A DNA stretch of 17,243 nucleotides from GYS-P2D sp964414425 (GTDB lineage: Bacteria > Bacteroidota > Bacteroidia > Chitinophagales > Saprospiraceae): assembly GCA_964414425.1 (NCBI GenBank), contig CAYPWL010000056.1:1-17243 (forward strand). Reading direction: 5' to 3'. Numbering within the stretch: position 1 is the stretch's first letter; every line of letters starts with the position of its first letter. The notes under the pieces are model-generated. The model saw only the letters and a list, made by a program, of their open reading frames with translations, had not been told where the DNA came from and did not search any database. This document shows positions 7,629 to 14,973 of this stretch, piece after piece. The translations under genes and the position numbers were made by a program.

Positions 7629-7636
7629 CGAATTTA
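7629..7636 (-). promoter_or_regulatory. Near-consensus -7 box for the glycan operon
   Basis: The minus strand reads TAAATTCG, one mismatch from TAnnTTTG, about 19 nt before the TTG start of the ABC exporter gene. A TTG lies 14 nt upstream of it (7651-7653), within the inverted repeat at 7646-7666. It is the best promoter candidate for the whole minus-strand glycan operon. Confidence 0.35.
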
Positions 7637-7645
7637 TGTAATCTT

Positions 7646-7666
7646 AACTACAACTCTCTTGTAGTT
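7646..7666. promoter_or_regulatory. Inverted repeat between the divergent glycan operon and dapF (possible operator)
   Basis: Perfect 8-bp arms AACTACAA and TTGTAGTT flank the 5-bp spacer CTCTC. The dyad sits in the 88-bp divergent region between the exporter start (7609) and the dapF start (7698), upstream of candidate -7 boxes on both strands, where a regulator could control both directions. No T-run follows, so it is not a terminator. Confidence 0.4.
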
Positions 7667-7674
7667 GGATAGCT

Positions 7675-7695
7675 TAACTTTGCATTATAAATTTG
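7675..7695 (+). promoter_or_regulatory. Two overlapping-region TAnnTTTG boxes before dapF
   Basis: TAACTTTG at 7675-7682 and TAAATTTG at 7688-7695 both match the Bacteroidota -7 element exactly. The first would give a leader of about 6-11 nt. The second has a TTG at 7665-7667 with a normal 20-nt spacer, but it would start transcription at or just inside the ATG at 7698. Which one is used cannot be decided from sequence. Confidence 0.45.
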
Positions 7696-7697
7696 TC

Positions 7698-8486
7698 ATG
7701 GTGAAAATTCCATTTTATAAGTATCAGGCTACGGGCAACGATTTTGTGATTATTGATCACTTTAAGTCTCGTTATTTTGATAGCATTAGTACCGATCAGG
7801 TGGCTCATATCTGTGATCGAAGATTTGGTATCGGTGCCGATGGTATGATGATTATCGAGCCTGATGAGACTTTCGACTTCAAGATGGTTTACTACAATAG
7901 TGACGGTCGGTTGAGCACTATGTGTGGTAATGGCGGTCGAGCGATCTCACATCTCGCTTTTAATTTAGGATATATCAAAAGCAAGGCTTCTTTTATAGCT
8001 GTCGATGGGCCCCATCAAGTGATTATAGGCGCTGATCAGGTAGAGTTGAAGATGAACGATGTAATACAGATCAATCGATCAGGTTCGGATTATGTGCTCG
8101 ATACGGGCTCTCCACATTATATAAGTATTAAGGAGGATATCAGTGATATGGATATAATACCCGAAGCCCATGCGATACGATATAATGATGTATATGAACA
8201 AGAGGGGATTAATGTCAACTTCGTTAAGTTCGGTCTGGATCATATAGATATGCGGACCTATGAGAGAGGTGTAGAAGACGAAACTCTATCGTGCGGCACA
8301 GGGGTAACTGCAGCTTCGATCGTATATATAGATCAAGTCAGTCAGGCTCAGGGAGCACATCGAGTATCTGTAAAAACCCAAGGTGGCAATCTTGAAGTTA
8401 GAGCAGAGAAAGAGAATGGGGTGTATAAGGAGATATGGTTATGCGGTCCTGCTGTCAAATCCTATGAAGGAATAATAGAGTTATAG
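7698..8486 (+). CDS. dapF: Diaminopimelate epimerase
   Basis: PLP-independent racemase that interconverts LL- and meso-2,6-diaminopimelate, supplying meso-DAP for peptidoglycan and L-lysine. Seen: 262 aa. The family start (FYKYQATGNDFVIID) is at residues 6-20, with Asn14 in the substrate pocket. The two active-site cysteines are in STMCGNGGRA (Cys76) and LSCGTGVTAA (Cys199), in the same relative places as the E. coli pair Cys73/Cys217. ATG 7698 is chosen because the open frame upstream to TTG 7665 runs through promoter-like sequence and adds residues not found in the family; a GTG directly after the ATG is a further possibility. The gene is divergent from the glycan operon and ends 6 nt inside the TPR gene on the other strand. 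Confidence 0.96.
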   Translation: MVKIPFYKYQATGNDFVIIDHFKSRYFDSISTDQVAHICDRRFGIGADGMMIIEPDETFDFKMVYYNSDGRLSTMCGNGGRAISHLAFNLGYIKSKASFIAVDGPHQVIIGADQVELKMNDVIQINRSGSDYVLDTGSPHYISIKEDISDMDIIPEAHAIRYNDVYEQEGINVNFVKFGLDHIDMRTYERGVEDETLSCGTGVTAASIVYIDQVSQAQGAHRVSVKTQGGNLEVRAEKENGVYKEIWLCGPAVKSYEGIIEL

Positions 8487-8804
8487 CTCTAATTCAAAAT
8501 TTAGCTTAGCATTTTTCAATTCTGCCAGTGCATGCTGATCATTCAGTTTTGTCGCTATACGGATACCATCACTGTAGGTCTGTAGAGCCTCATCATGATC
8601 TTCAGTGAGGACATATGTAGCAGCGAGATGATAATACAGTCCTACATAGTCCGGATTGATATCTTTTAATTTAGTGTAGTGAGCTATGGACTTAATGTAA
8701 TCTTGAGATTTGCCATACTCCTGCGCCAAAGCGAATAATACAAACTCGTCTTCTGGATCTTGAGCAATCATGTCCTCAAGCTGTTTAACACGCCAATTAT
8801 CCAT
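8481..8804 (-). CDS. Small tetratricopeptide-repeat protein
   Basis: A 107-aa acidic protein that is almost entirely TPR helices. Two repeats can be traced, near residues 20-53 (DEFVLFALAQEYGKSQDYIK...) and 54-87 (VGLYYHLAATYVLTEDHDEA...). Each has the small/large residue spacing of the motif and a tyrosine or alanine at the helix turn. There is no signal peptide or membrane segment, so it is probably a cytoplasmic protein-protein interaction module. Short TPR proteins of this layout are common in Bacteroidota; no function is known to me. It converges with dapF, their stop codons overlapping by 6 nt, and it starts back to back with etfB, leaving about 73 bp of shared upstream DNA. Confidence 0.8.
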   Translation of the reverse strand: MDNWRVKQLEDMIAQDPEDEFVLFALAQEYGKSQDYIKSIAHYTKLKDINPDYVGLYYHLAATYVLTEDHDEALQTYSDGIRIATKLNDQHALAELKNAKLNFELEL

Positions 8805-8877
8805 CTTTCCCTCGCTTTCTTTAAAACTTACTTTTGTGCACCTCGTTAATGTAAGAGATACAATAAAAATAGCACTT

Positions 8878-9618
8878 ATGAATCTACTTGTTTGTATAAA
8901 TAAAACCCCGGAGACGACGGCAAAAATTGCCTTTACCGACGGGAATACTCAATTTGATACTAATGGAGTACAGTTTATCATGAATCCTTATGATGAATGG
9001 TACGCACTCGTCAGAGCTCTTGAGCTTAAGGAACAACATGGCGGATCTGTCACAGTTATAAATGTAGGCCCTGCCAGTAATGATGTGGTGATAAGAAAAG
9101 CATTAGCAATAGGTGCTGACAAAGCAGTAAGAATAAATGCAGATGCAACTAACTCCATGATGGTTGCTAAAAATATAGCTGACTACGCTCAGTCAAATGA
9201 CTTCGATATCATTTTTACAGGTAAAGAGTCTATTGATTTTAATGGATCAGAAGTGGGTGGTGCTATTGCAGGATATCTGAGTGTGCCATTTGTCTCATAT
9301 TCTTCTGCATTAGACCATGACGGTACGACCGCAACAGTGACAAGAGATATAGATGGTGGTGTAGAAGTGGTAGATGTCAGCGGCAAGTTCGTGTTATCTG
9401 CGGCTAAGGGATTAGCTGAACAGAGAATACCGAACATGAGAGGAATCATGATGGCAAAGAAAAAGCCATTGGAAGTAGTAGAGCCTACTGCAGCAACAGC
9501 TCACGTAGCACTTACAGAATACACTTTACCGGCTGCAAAGTCAGGAGTGAAAATGATCGATCCTGAAAACATGGACGAACTCGTACGATTACTTCAGGAA
9601 GAAGCAAAAGTGATTTAA
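8878..9618 (+). CDS. etfB: Electron transfer flavoprotein beta subunit
   Basis: Beta subunit of the ETF heterodimer, which takes electrons from acyl-CoA dehydrogenases and passes them to ETF:quinone oxidoreductase; it normally binds AMP. Seen: 246 aa. The N-terminus (MNLLVCINKTPETTAKI) is typical of Bacteroidota EtfB, NPYDEWYALVRALELKE at 36-52 is the family's NPyDe.A block, and GKESIDFNGSEVGGAIAGYL at 115-134 corresponds to the nucleotide-binding region. EQRIPNMRGIMMAKKKPLE at 181-199 is the conserved C-terminal block. The ATG at 8878 is chosen; the open frame continues upstream to 8770 but those 36 residues overlap the divergent TPR gene and are not family-like. No exact TAnnTTTG box was found upstream. 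EtfA follows after 26 nt. Confidence 0.95.
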   Translation: MNLLVCINKTPETTAKIAFTDGNTQFDTNGVQFIMNPYDEWYALVRALELKEQHGGSVTVINVGPASNDVVIRKALAIGADKAVRINADATNSMMVAKNIADYAQSNDFDIIFTGKESIDFNGSEVGGAIAGYLSVPFVSYSSALDHDGTTATVTRDIDGGVEVVDVSGKFVLSAAKGLAEQRIPNMRGIMMAKKKPLEVVEPTAATAHVALTEYTLPAAKSGVKMIDPENMDELVRLLQEEAKVI

Positions 9619-9644
9619 TTAACCTCAATTAGAATTTTGAAATT

Positions 9645-10601
9645 ATGGCAGTATTAGTAATAGCAGAAAATCCAAAAGGGCAATTCAAAAAATCCGCTTT
9701 TGAGGTTACACATTTTGGACACGTTACAGCTCAAGCTTTAGGTACGGAGTGTATCGCTCTCGTAATCGGTGATGTAGCTAATCCAGAACAATTAGGAAAA
9801 TATGGCGCGAGCAAAGTGGCTCACGTGGCGCATAATGGGGGATTTGACACTGTAGTATACAATAAGATCGTTACTCAAGTAGCTGATCAGGTTGGCGCTG
9901 ACGTAGTGATCCTAAATCACTCCGCTAATGGCAAAGCCCTGTTAGGGGGATTAGCAGTAGCACTTGACGCAGGAGTAGTATCTCAAGTCAATGCGGTGCC
10001 GACACCAGAGGGCTCAGGAATAAAGGTAACTAAGCCCGTATTCTCAGGTAAGGCAATTGCAACCTACACTATGAGTAGCCCTAAAAAAGTATTGAGCTTG
10101 ATGGGTAACTCAATCCCGCCACAAGAGGTGGGCGCGGATTGTGCTGTTGAAAACATTTCAGTTGATGTGCCGAGCCCATCAGTAACAATTAAAGAAGTTA
10201 AGACAGTAGAGGGTACGGTGCCATTGCCTGAGGCCGAGTTAGTGGTTTCTGCAGGACGTGGGATGAAAGGTCCTGAGAACTGGGGTATCATCCAAGAGCT
10301 CGCAGATACGATAGGAGCGACAACCGCTTGTTCAAGACCTGTAGCAGATACGGGTTGGAGGCCTCACCATGAGCACGTAGGACAGACAGGTGTAGCTATA
10401 CGCCCAAATCTCTATATAGCTGCAGGGATCTCAGGTGCTATACAGCATTTAGCTGGTGTTAACAGCTCTAAATGTATCGTAGTGATTAATAAAGATCCTG
10501 AAGCACCGTTTTTCAAAGCGGCTGATTATGGAGTTTGTGCAGACTTATTTGATGTTGTACCTAAATTAAATGAAGCTTTTAGGAAAGCTTTAGCAGAGTA
10601 G
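9645..10601 (+). CDS. etfA: Electron transfer flavoprotein alpha subunit
   Basis: FAD-carrying subunit of ETF, partner of the preceding EtfB in moving electrons from fatty-acid and amino-acid catabolic dehydrogenases to the quinone pool. Seen: 318 aa, normal length. The C-terminal FAD domain is complete: SAGRG at 202-206, SRPVADTGW at 230-238, HVGQTGV at 244-250, YIAAGISGAIQHLAG at 257-271 and NKDPEAPFF at 282-290. The N-terminal domain I begins MAVLVIAENPKGQ. There are no iron-sulfur motifs or extra domains, so this looks like the ordinary rather than the bifurcating membrane-linked form, although that distinction needs more than motifs. The two genes form a bicistronic unit closed by the terminator about 36 nt downstream of this stop. 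Confidence 0.96.
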   Translation: MAVLVIAENPKGQFKKSAFEVTHFGHVTAQALGTECIALVIGDVANPEQLGKYGASKVAHVAHNGGFDTVVYNKIVTQVADQVGADVVILNHSANGKALLGGLAVALDAGVVSQVNAVPTPEGSGIKVTKPVFSGKAIATYTMSSPKKVLSLMGNSIPPQEVGADCAVENISVDVPSPSVTIKEVKTVEGTVPLPEAELVVSAGRGMKGPENWGIIQELADTIGATTACSRPVADTGWRPHHEHVGQTGVAIRPNLYIAAGISGAIQHLAGVNSSKCIVVINKDPEAPFFKAADYGVCADLFDVVPKLNEAFRKALAE

Positions 10602-10637
10602 GTTACATATTCACAAATAAGACCAACAATATATTTC

Positions 10638-10680
10638 AACTAAGCGCAAATTGTAGCTAATTTGCGCTTAGTTTGGTTTT
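10638..10680 (+). terminator. Intrinsic terminator after etfBA
   Basis: A perfect 15-bp stem (10638-10652 pairing with 10659-10673, core CTAAGCGCAAATT) closes a 6-nt loop and is followed by TTTGGTTTT. It lies 36 nt after the etfA stop and 65 nt before the next plus-strand start, so it should end the etfBA transcript. It is the strongest hairpin in the window. Confidence 0.9.
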
Positions 10681-10697
10681 AACTCCTCACGAGTTAA
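10679..10697. promoter_or_regulatory. Inverted repeat directly after the etfBA terminator
   Basis: Perfect 7-bp arms TTAACTC and GAGTTAA flank the 5-bp spacer CTCAC, starting in the last Ts of the terminator and ending 48 nt before the next gene's ATG. It may be an operator or a leader hairpin of the nuclease-family gene. No exact TAnnTTTG box accompanies it. Confidence 0.3.
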
Positions 10698-10745
10698 TTG
10701 GGAGATAAGCAGTTATTAGATAACCAGCAGAGCCTAAACGACGTC

Positions 10746-11339
10746 ATGATAAAGATTGAATTAGATATAGTCGCCCTTTCTCATAGTGTAACACAGTCAC
10801 ACAACTACGCTGTTGTCTTGGGTGAAATCGAGGGCACTCGCAGATTGCCTATTGTAATCGGGGGATTTGAAGCACAAGCTATTGCTGTCGCTATGGAGCA
10901 GATGTCTCCTAATAGACCATTGACCCATGACTTATTTAAAAACACTCTTGAGCATTTTGATATTGAACTGCGTGAAGTGGTCATCAACAACCTATTAGAG
11001 GGGGTCTTCTATGCCAAGTTAGTCTGCGAGAAGGACGGAGTAGAGTATGAGATAGATAGTAGGACTTCTGATGCCGTTGCTATGGCAGTGAGGTTTGATT
11101 GCCCTATCTATACTTATGAATTTATCCTGGAGTCTGCAGGTGTTGAGTTAGAAGAAGGGGAGAGCAAGGATAATCCGATCTCTACTAAGATATCTGGTTC
11201 TAAATCAGCTGGTGAGACCTATGAGCGTATGTCTGAAGATGCACTTACACAGTTGTTAGATGATGTACTGGCCTCAGAAGACTACGAGAAAGCTGCTAAG
11301 ATCCGAGACGAGTTATTGCGTCGAAAGTCTAAGGAGTAA
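10746..11339 (+). CDS. Bifunctional nuclease (DUF151) family protein with C-terminal UVR motif
   Basis: Two-part protein of 197 aa. Residues 1-130 are a BFN/DUF151 domain, with LPIVIGGFEAQAIA at 34-47, RPLTHDLF at 57-64 and SRTSDAVAMAVRFDCPIY at 105-122. Residues 167-192 are a UvrB/UvrC-type UVR helical hairpin (LDDVLASEDYEKAAKIRDEL). Plant and Mycobacterium members of the BFN family have been described with nuclease activity, but catalysis has not been shown for most bacterial members; the UVR motif usually mediates protein-protein contacts. The BFN-plus-UVR fusion is frequent in Bacteroidota, so this is a conserved protein and not a novelty. ATG 10746 is preferred to the TTG at 10698, which overlaps a dyad repeat. 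Its last 11 nt overlap the threonine aldolase gene on the other strand. Confidence 0.88.
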   Translation: MIKIELDIVALSHSVTQSHNYAVVLGEIEGTRRLPIVIGGFEAQAIAVAMEQMSPNRPLTHDLFKNTLEHFDIELREVVINNLLEGVFYAKLVCEKDGVEYEIDSRTSDAVAMAVRFDCPIYTYEFILESAGVELEEGESKDNPISTKISGSKSAGETYERMSEDALTQLLDDVLASEDYEKAAKIRDELLRRKSKE

Positions 11340-12348
11340 ATTCCGTTAAGGCTTCTTCGATTTTTGGGATCATATGGTCTGATACATCTAAGTGAAACAC
11401 AAACCTTATTGCCGTAGGTCCAAATGGCACACAAAGTATTTCCTTGGCTTCGAGATGTTCCATTAGACGAAGAGCAATCTCTTCACGCTCAGTTTCAAAT
11501 ATGACAATGTTAGTTTTCACGGGCCTTACATGCTTAATGTAGGGTAGCTTAGTAAGCAGGTCGCCTATTGATTTAGCTCTGCCGTTATCGATTTTTAATC
11601 GGTCGATATGATGATCAAGTGCATAGCTACATGCCTTGGCTAAGTACCCTGCCTGTCGCATACCGCCGCCCATTACTTTTCTGAAGCGTCGAGCTTGTTT
11701 GATATGCTCGTGGTTACCGATGAGCAACGATCCAACTGGTGCTCCTAAACCTTTAGACATACAGATAGATATGGTATCGAAGATAGAACCAACATCTTTC
11801 GGAGAATTCCCGGTCTCTACTAACACATTGAAGAGTCTTGCACCATCTAAATGCAATTTGAGATTGTGCTTGTTGCATATCTCCCGTATATCCGCCATTT
11901 CATCTATAGTGTAATAGCTTCCTCCACCCTTATTGCAGCTATTTTCCAAGACAACTAAGCTCGTCTTTGGCAACCAATCAAAATCAGGCTTGACGGCCTT
12001 ATCCACTTGATCAGCAGTAATTTTGCCATACTCTCCTTGGAGTAAGTTGATGGCTACTCCAGAATTAAAGGCATATCCACCCGTTTCATATTGATAGATG
12101 TGGCTATAGTGATCACAGATGACCTCATCGAGAGCTTCAGTATGGATTTTAATAGCAATCTGATTAGTCATCGTTCCTGATGGACAGAACAAGGCGGCTT
12201 CCTTACCAAACATAGCCGCGACTCTATCCTGTAGTTCATTTATTGATGGATCTTCGCCAAATACATCATCACCTACCTCAGCTGTAAACATGTACTTAAG
12301 CATGTCTGCGGTAGGCTTGGTCACGGTATCACTCATTAAGTTGATCAT
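11329..12348 (-). CDS. ltaE: Threonine aldolase (beta-eliminating lyase family)
   Basis: PLP-dependent fold-type I lyase that splits L-threonine or L-allo-threonine to glycine and acetaldehyde. Seen: 339 aa. The N-terminal LMSDTVTKPT (4-13) and GDDVFGEDPSINELQ (26-40) are family signatures. SGTMTNQIA (57-65) is the phosphate-binding region, HLDGARLFN (166-174) carries Asp168 and Arg171, and SICMSKGLGAPVGS (194-207) holds the PLP lysine, Lys199. GGGMRQAG follows as expected. This set is specific to threonine aldolases, although stereospecificity (L-, L-allo-, or low-specificity) cannot be read reliably. The gene converges with the nuclease-family gene (11-nt overlap) and is divergent from the secreted-protein gene at 12470. 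A near-consensus -7 box (TAAATTCG on the minus strand, 12373-12380) precedes it. Confidence 0.93.
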   Translation of the reverse strand: MINLMSDTVTKPTADMLKYMFTAEVGDDVFGEDPSINELQDRVAAMFGKEAALFCPSGTMTNQIAIKIHTEALDEVICDHYSHIYQYETGGYAFNSGVAINLLQGEYGKITADQVDKAVKPDFDWLPKTSLVVLENSCNKGGGSYYTIDEMADIREICNKHNLKLHLDGARLFNVLVETGNSPKDVGSIFDTISICMSKGLGAPVGSLLIGNHEHIKQARRFRKVMGGGMRQAGYLAKACSYALDHHIDRLKIDNGRAKSIGDLLTKLPYIKHVRPVKTNIVIFETEREEIALRLMEHLEAKEILCVPFGPTAIRFVFHLDVSDHMIPKIEEALTEFTP

Positions 12349-12372
12349 ACTCGTCTCGGAATTTCTTTAACT

Positions 12373-12380
12373 CGAATTTA
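12373..12380 (-). promoter_or_regulatory. Near-consensus -7 box before the threonine aldolase gene
   Basis: The minus strand reads TAAATTCG, one mismatch from TAnnTTTG and identical to the box proposed for the glycan operon. It ends 24 nt before the ATG at 12348. No TTG stands at a normal distance upstream. Confidence 0.3.
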
Positions 12381-12469
12381 TAATTTACTGCCGTAGTCTT
12401 TTAGAAATACTTGATATCAATGGATTATCTTTCGTGACCTCAAGTAAACCTTCATTCAAGAGCTCCACT

Positions 12470-13087
12470 ATGAATTCACTTAACCACACCATTTTCATAG
12501 TCCTATTTATGGGACACATACTGATTGGCCAGACGTTTATCACTAATACAAGTCCTATTGATGATACAAGATATAGCGAGTACGATGGCAGCCCATATTT
12601 TTTTAAGGACAACAAGTCGGTAGACTTATACTTGACTGGTGATGATAAGCCCTATAACGTGGTCCTAAATATCAATTTGCACGAAAAGGAAGTAGAAGTG
12701 TTCAAAGGAAATGAGTTTGCAGCGATCAGTTTAAATGAGATTGAATCTATCAATGCTGGAGAATTAGGAGTCATCTCTTCTGTTAACGGTAATATTTGGA
12801 TAGAGCACTTCAAGGATTATAAATATCATCTTGTCAATAATCCTAAGATGTCGATTAGAGAGACCACGACTAACCTTCCTGGAGAAATCGTAGAGAAGAA
12901 AACATTCATCATTAAAAATGATTACACGCTTAGCATGGGTGGAGAGTCGCACTCTATCAAGATGAAAAAGAAATCAATTGTAAGTGTGCTGGGTAAAGAG
13001 GCTGATAAGACCGCTAAAAAGACTAAAAACAAATTGAAATCAGTCAATGACTTAGTATTGCTGCTCACAACACTGACATCCATGTAG
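12470..13087 (+). CDS. Secreted protein of unknown function
   Basis: I do not recognise a named family. Seen: 205 aa from ATG 12470 (the frame opens earlier, at GTG 12434). The N-terminus (MNSLNHTIFIVLFMGHILIGQ) is a signal peptide with probable cleavage near residues 20-22, so the protein is likely periplasmic or at the outer membrane. The mature part is rich in beta-strand patterns. It begins with YDGSPYFFKD, then VVLNINLHEKEVEVF, a layout I associate loosely with lineage-specific Bacteroidota secreted proteins. The last 45 residues are lysine-rich (KMKKKSIVSVLGKEADKTAKKTKNK), which could be an exposed basic tail. No cysteine pairs, lipobox or type IX sorting domain are visible. It is flanked by ltaE (divergent) and lepA (same direction, 84 nt downstream, with its own promoter box), so context gives no role. 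Confidence 0.7.
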   Translation: MNSLNHTIFIVLFMGHILIGQTFITNTSPIDDTRYSEYDGSPYFFKDNKSVDLYLTGDDKPYNVVLNINLHEKEVEVFKGNEFAAISLNEIESINAGELGVISSVNGNIWIEHFKDYKYHLVNNPKMSIRETTTNLPGEIVEKKTFIIKNDYTLSMGGESHSIKMKKKSIVSVLGKEADKTAKKTKNKLKSVNDLVLLLTTLTSM

Positions 13088-13159
13088 CTAAGAGCTGTAT
13101 AATTAGCACTATTCTGTAAGAGCTGATCTATTTGCCCAATAATTGGTTGCGCCTTCCCG

Positions 13160-13167
13160 TATATTTG
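13160..13167 (+). promoter_or_regulatory. TAnnTTTG box 4 nt before lepA
   Basis: TATATTTG followed by C exactly matches the Bacteroidota -7 element and ends 4 nt before the lepA ATG. TTG triplets lie 14 nt (13143-13145) and 25 nt (TTTG, 13131-13134) upstream; neither has the usual 19-20 nt spacing. If used, transcription would begin at or next to the start codon. Confidence 0.45.
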
Positions 13168-13171
13168 CAGC

Positions 13172-14971
13172 ATGAAGTTGATACGTAATTTTTGCGTTAT
13201 AGCTCACATCGATCATGGCAAGAGTACTTTGTCAGATCGTCTTCTTGAGCAAACTAAGACTATATCGGAGCGTGATATGAAAAGTCAAGCTCTAGATGAT
13301 ATGGATTTGGAGCGGGAGCGAGGCATAACGATTAAGAGTCATGCCATCCAGATGTACTACAAGCACACAGATGGAGAGACTTATACGTACAACTTAATTG
13401 ATACTCCAGGTCACGTGGACTTTTCTTACGAGGTGTCTCGATCGATAGCGGCCTGTGAAGGCGCATTGCTATTAGTTGATGCCAGTCAAGGGGTACAAGC
13501 CCAAACCATCTCTAATCTATACTTAGCCATAGAGCATGATCTTGAGATCATCCCGATACTCAACAAGGTAGATATGGAAAGTGCTATGGTAGAGGAGATG
13601 TCCGATCAGATTATTGACCTTATCGGTTGTGAGAGAGAGGAGATCATCCTTGCAAGTGGTAAGACAGGCATAGGGATAGATGATATCCTTGCAGCGATCG
13701 TAGATAGGATACCGGCCCCTGAGGGCGATCCCAATGCACCATTACAAGCATTGGTGTTTGACTCGATGTTCAATTCATTCAGAGGAGTGATTGCCTATTT
13801 CAGGATTATGAACGGAATCCTTAAGAAGGGAGATAAGGTCAAATTCGTCAATACCGGGAAAGTATACGACTCTGATGAGATTGGGATACTCCAGATGGAT
13901 CAGATACCCAAGAAAGAATTAAGAGCGGGAAATGTAGGATATATCATCACTGGTATCAAAGAGTCTAAGGAAATTAAGGTGGGTGATACCATCACAGTGA
14001 GTGATAATCCGTGTGAGTCGGCGATTCAAGGATTTGAAGAAGTAAAGCCAATGGTCTTTGCTGGTATATATCCTATCGACAACGATGACTTCGAAGACCT
14101 CAGAGATAGCCTTGAGAAGTTACAACTCAATGATGCTTCGCTGGTATTTGAACCTGAGACTTCGGTGGCGTTAGGCTTTGGATTTAGATGTGGGTTCTTA
14201 GGGATGCTACACCTCGAGATCATTCAGGAGAGACTCTCTCGTGAGTTTGACCAGGAGGTAATCACTACTGTCCCCAATGTATCCTATGTAGCCTACACCA
14301 AAAAAGAGAAGAGATTAGAAATTAATACACCGGCAGATTTGCCCGATCCGACTCTACTTGATAGAGTAGAGGAGCCATATATCAAGGCCCAGATCATCAC
14401 TAAGCCAGAGTACATAGGGTCTATTATGTCACTGTGTATGGATAAGAGAGGTATTCTGCTTAATCAGTCATACCTGACTACAGAGCGGGTAGAGCTAACA
14501 TTTGAGTTACCCTTAGCAGAGATCGTGTTCGACTTTTATGATAGATTGAAATCTATTACTCGGGGATATGCCTCATTTGACTATGCGCCGATAGGATACC
14601 GTTCTTCGGACTTAGTGAAGTTAGATATAAAACTCAATGGAGACTCAGTTGATGCATTATCATCATTAGTTCATAAGACTAAGGCCGAACCTTTTGGAAG
14701 ACAGATCTGTAAGCGACTGAAGGAGTTATTGCCACGACAGCAGTTCATGATTGCGATACAAGCAGCTGTAGGAGCCAAGGTTATTGCAAGAGAGACAATC
14801 TCAGCCTTGCGTAAGGATGTAACCGCCAAGTGTTATGGTGGAGATATCACGAGGAAGAGAAAACTCTTAGAGAAGCAGAAGAAAGGTAAGAAGAAGATGA
14901 GACAGATCGGCTCGGTACAGGTGCCGCAAAAAGCCTTCTTGCAAGTTCTTAAGTTAGGAGACGGAGGATAA
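13172..14971 (+). CDS. lepA: Elongation factor 4 (back-translocating ribosomal GTPase LepA)
   Basis: Ribosome-associated translational GTPase, implicated in initiation, ribosome assembly and recovery of stalled or mistranslocated ribosomes. Seen: 599 aa, the usual LepA length. G1 AHIDHGKS is at residues 11-18, the switch-I RGITI block at 50-54, G3 DTPGH at 77-81 and G4 NKVD at 131-134. GFRCGFLGMLHLEIIQERL and the LepA-specific C-terminal domain follow, ending KMRQIGSVQVPQKAFLQVLK, which distinguishes it from EF-G. All GTPase residues appear intact. The start ATG is supported by the family N-terminus (RNFCVIAHIDHGKST) and the adjacent promoter-like box. It faces the DUF1573 gene tail to tail with only 2 nt between the stop codons and no visible terminator. 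Confidence 0.98.
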   Translation: MKLIRNFCVIAHIDHGKSTLSDRLLEQTKTISERDMKSQALDDMDLERERGITIKSHAIQMYYKHTDGETYTYNLIDTPGHVDFSYEVSRSIAACEGALLLVDASQGVQAQTISNLYLAIEHDLEIIPILNKVDMESAMVEEMSDQIIDLIGCEREEIILASGKTGIGIDDILAAIVDRIPAPEGDPNAPLQALVFDSMFNSFRGVIAYFRIMNGILKKGDKVKFVNTGKVYDSDEIGILQMDQIPKKELRAGNVGYIITGIKESKEIKVGDTITVSDNPCESAIQGFEEVKPMVFAGIYPIDNDDFEDLRDSLEKLQLNDASLVFEPETSVALGFGFRCGFLGMLHLEIIQERLSREFDQEVITTVPNVSYVAYTKKEKRLEINTPADLPDPTLLDRVEEPYIKAQIITKPEYIGSIMSLCMDKRGILLNQSYLTTERVELTFELPLAEIVFDFYDRLKSITRGYASFDYAPIGYRSSDLVKLDIKLNGDSVDALSSLVHKTKAEPFGRQICKRLKELLPRQQFMIAIQAAVGAKVIARETISALRKDVTAKCYGGDITRKRKLLEKQKKGKKKMRQIGSVQVPQKAFLQVLKLGDGG

Positions 14972-14973
14972 CC

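Noticed and set aside
8476..8491. Hairpin TAGAG/CTCTA at the dapF-TPR junction as a bidirectional terminator
   Set aside because: Only five pairs plus a wobble and no T-run on either side.
8770..8877. N-terminal extension of etfB
   Set aside because: The extra 36 residues are unlike EtfB, overlap the TPR gene start, and the ATG at 8878 gives the normal family N-terminus.
12411..12420. Palindrome TTGATATCAA upstream of ltaE
   Set aside because: A 10-bp palindrome is expected by chance about once per kilobase, and it lacks other signals.
12385..12615. 76-codon minus-strand open frame between ltaE and the secreted-protein gene
   Set aside because: It overlaps the start and signal peptide of the plus-strand gene, has no recognisable domain, and competes with a better supported frame.
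13136..13146. CCAAT-A-ATTGG dyad before lepA
   Set aside because: Five-bp arms are too short to stand out; no second copy was seen.
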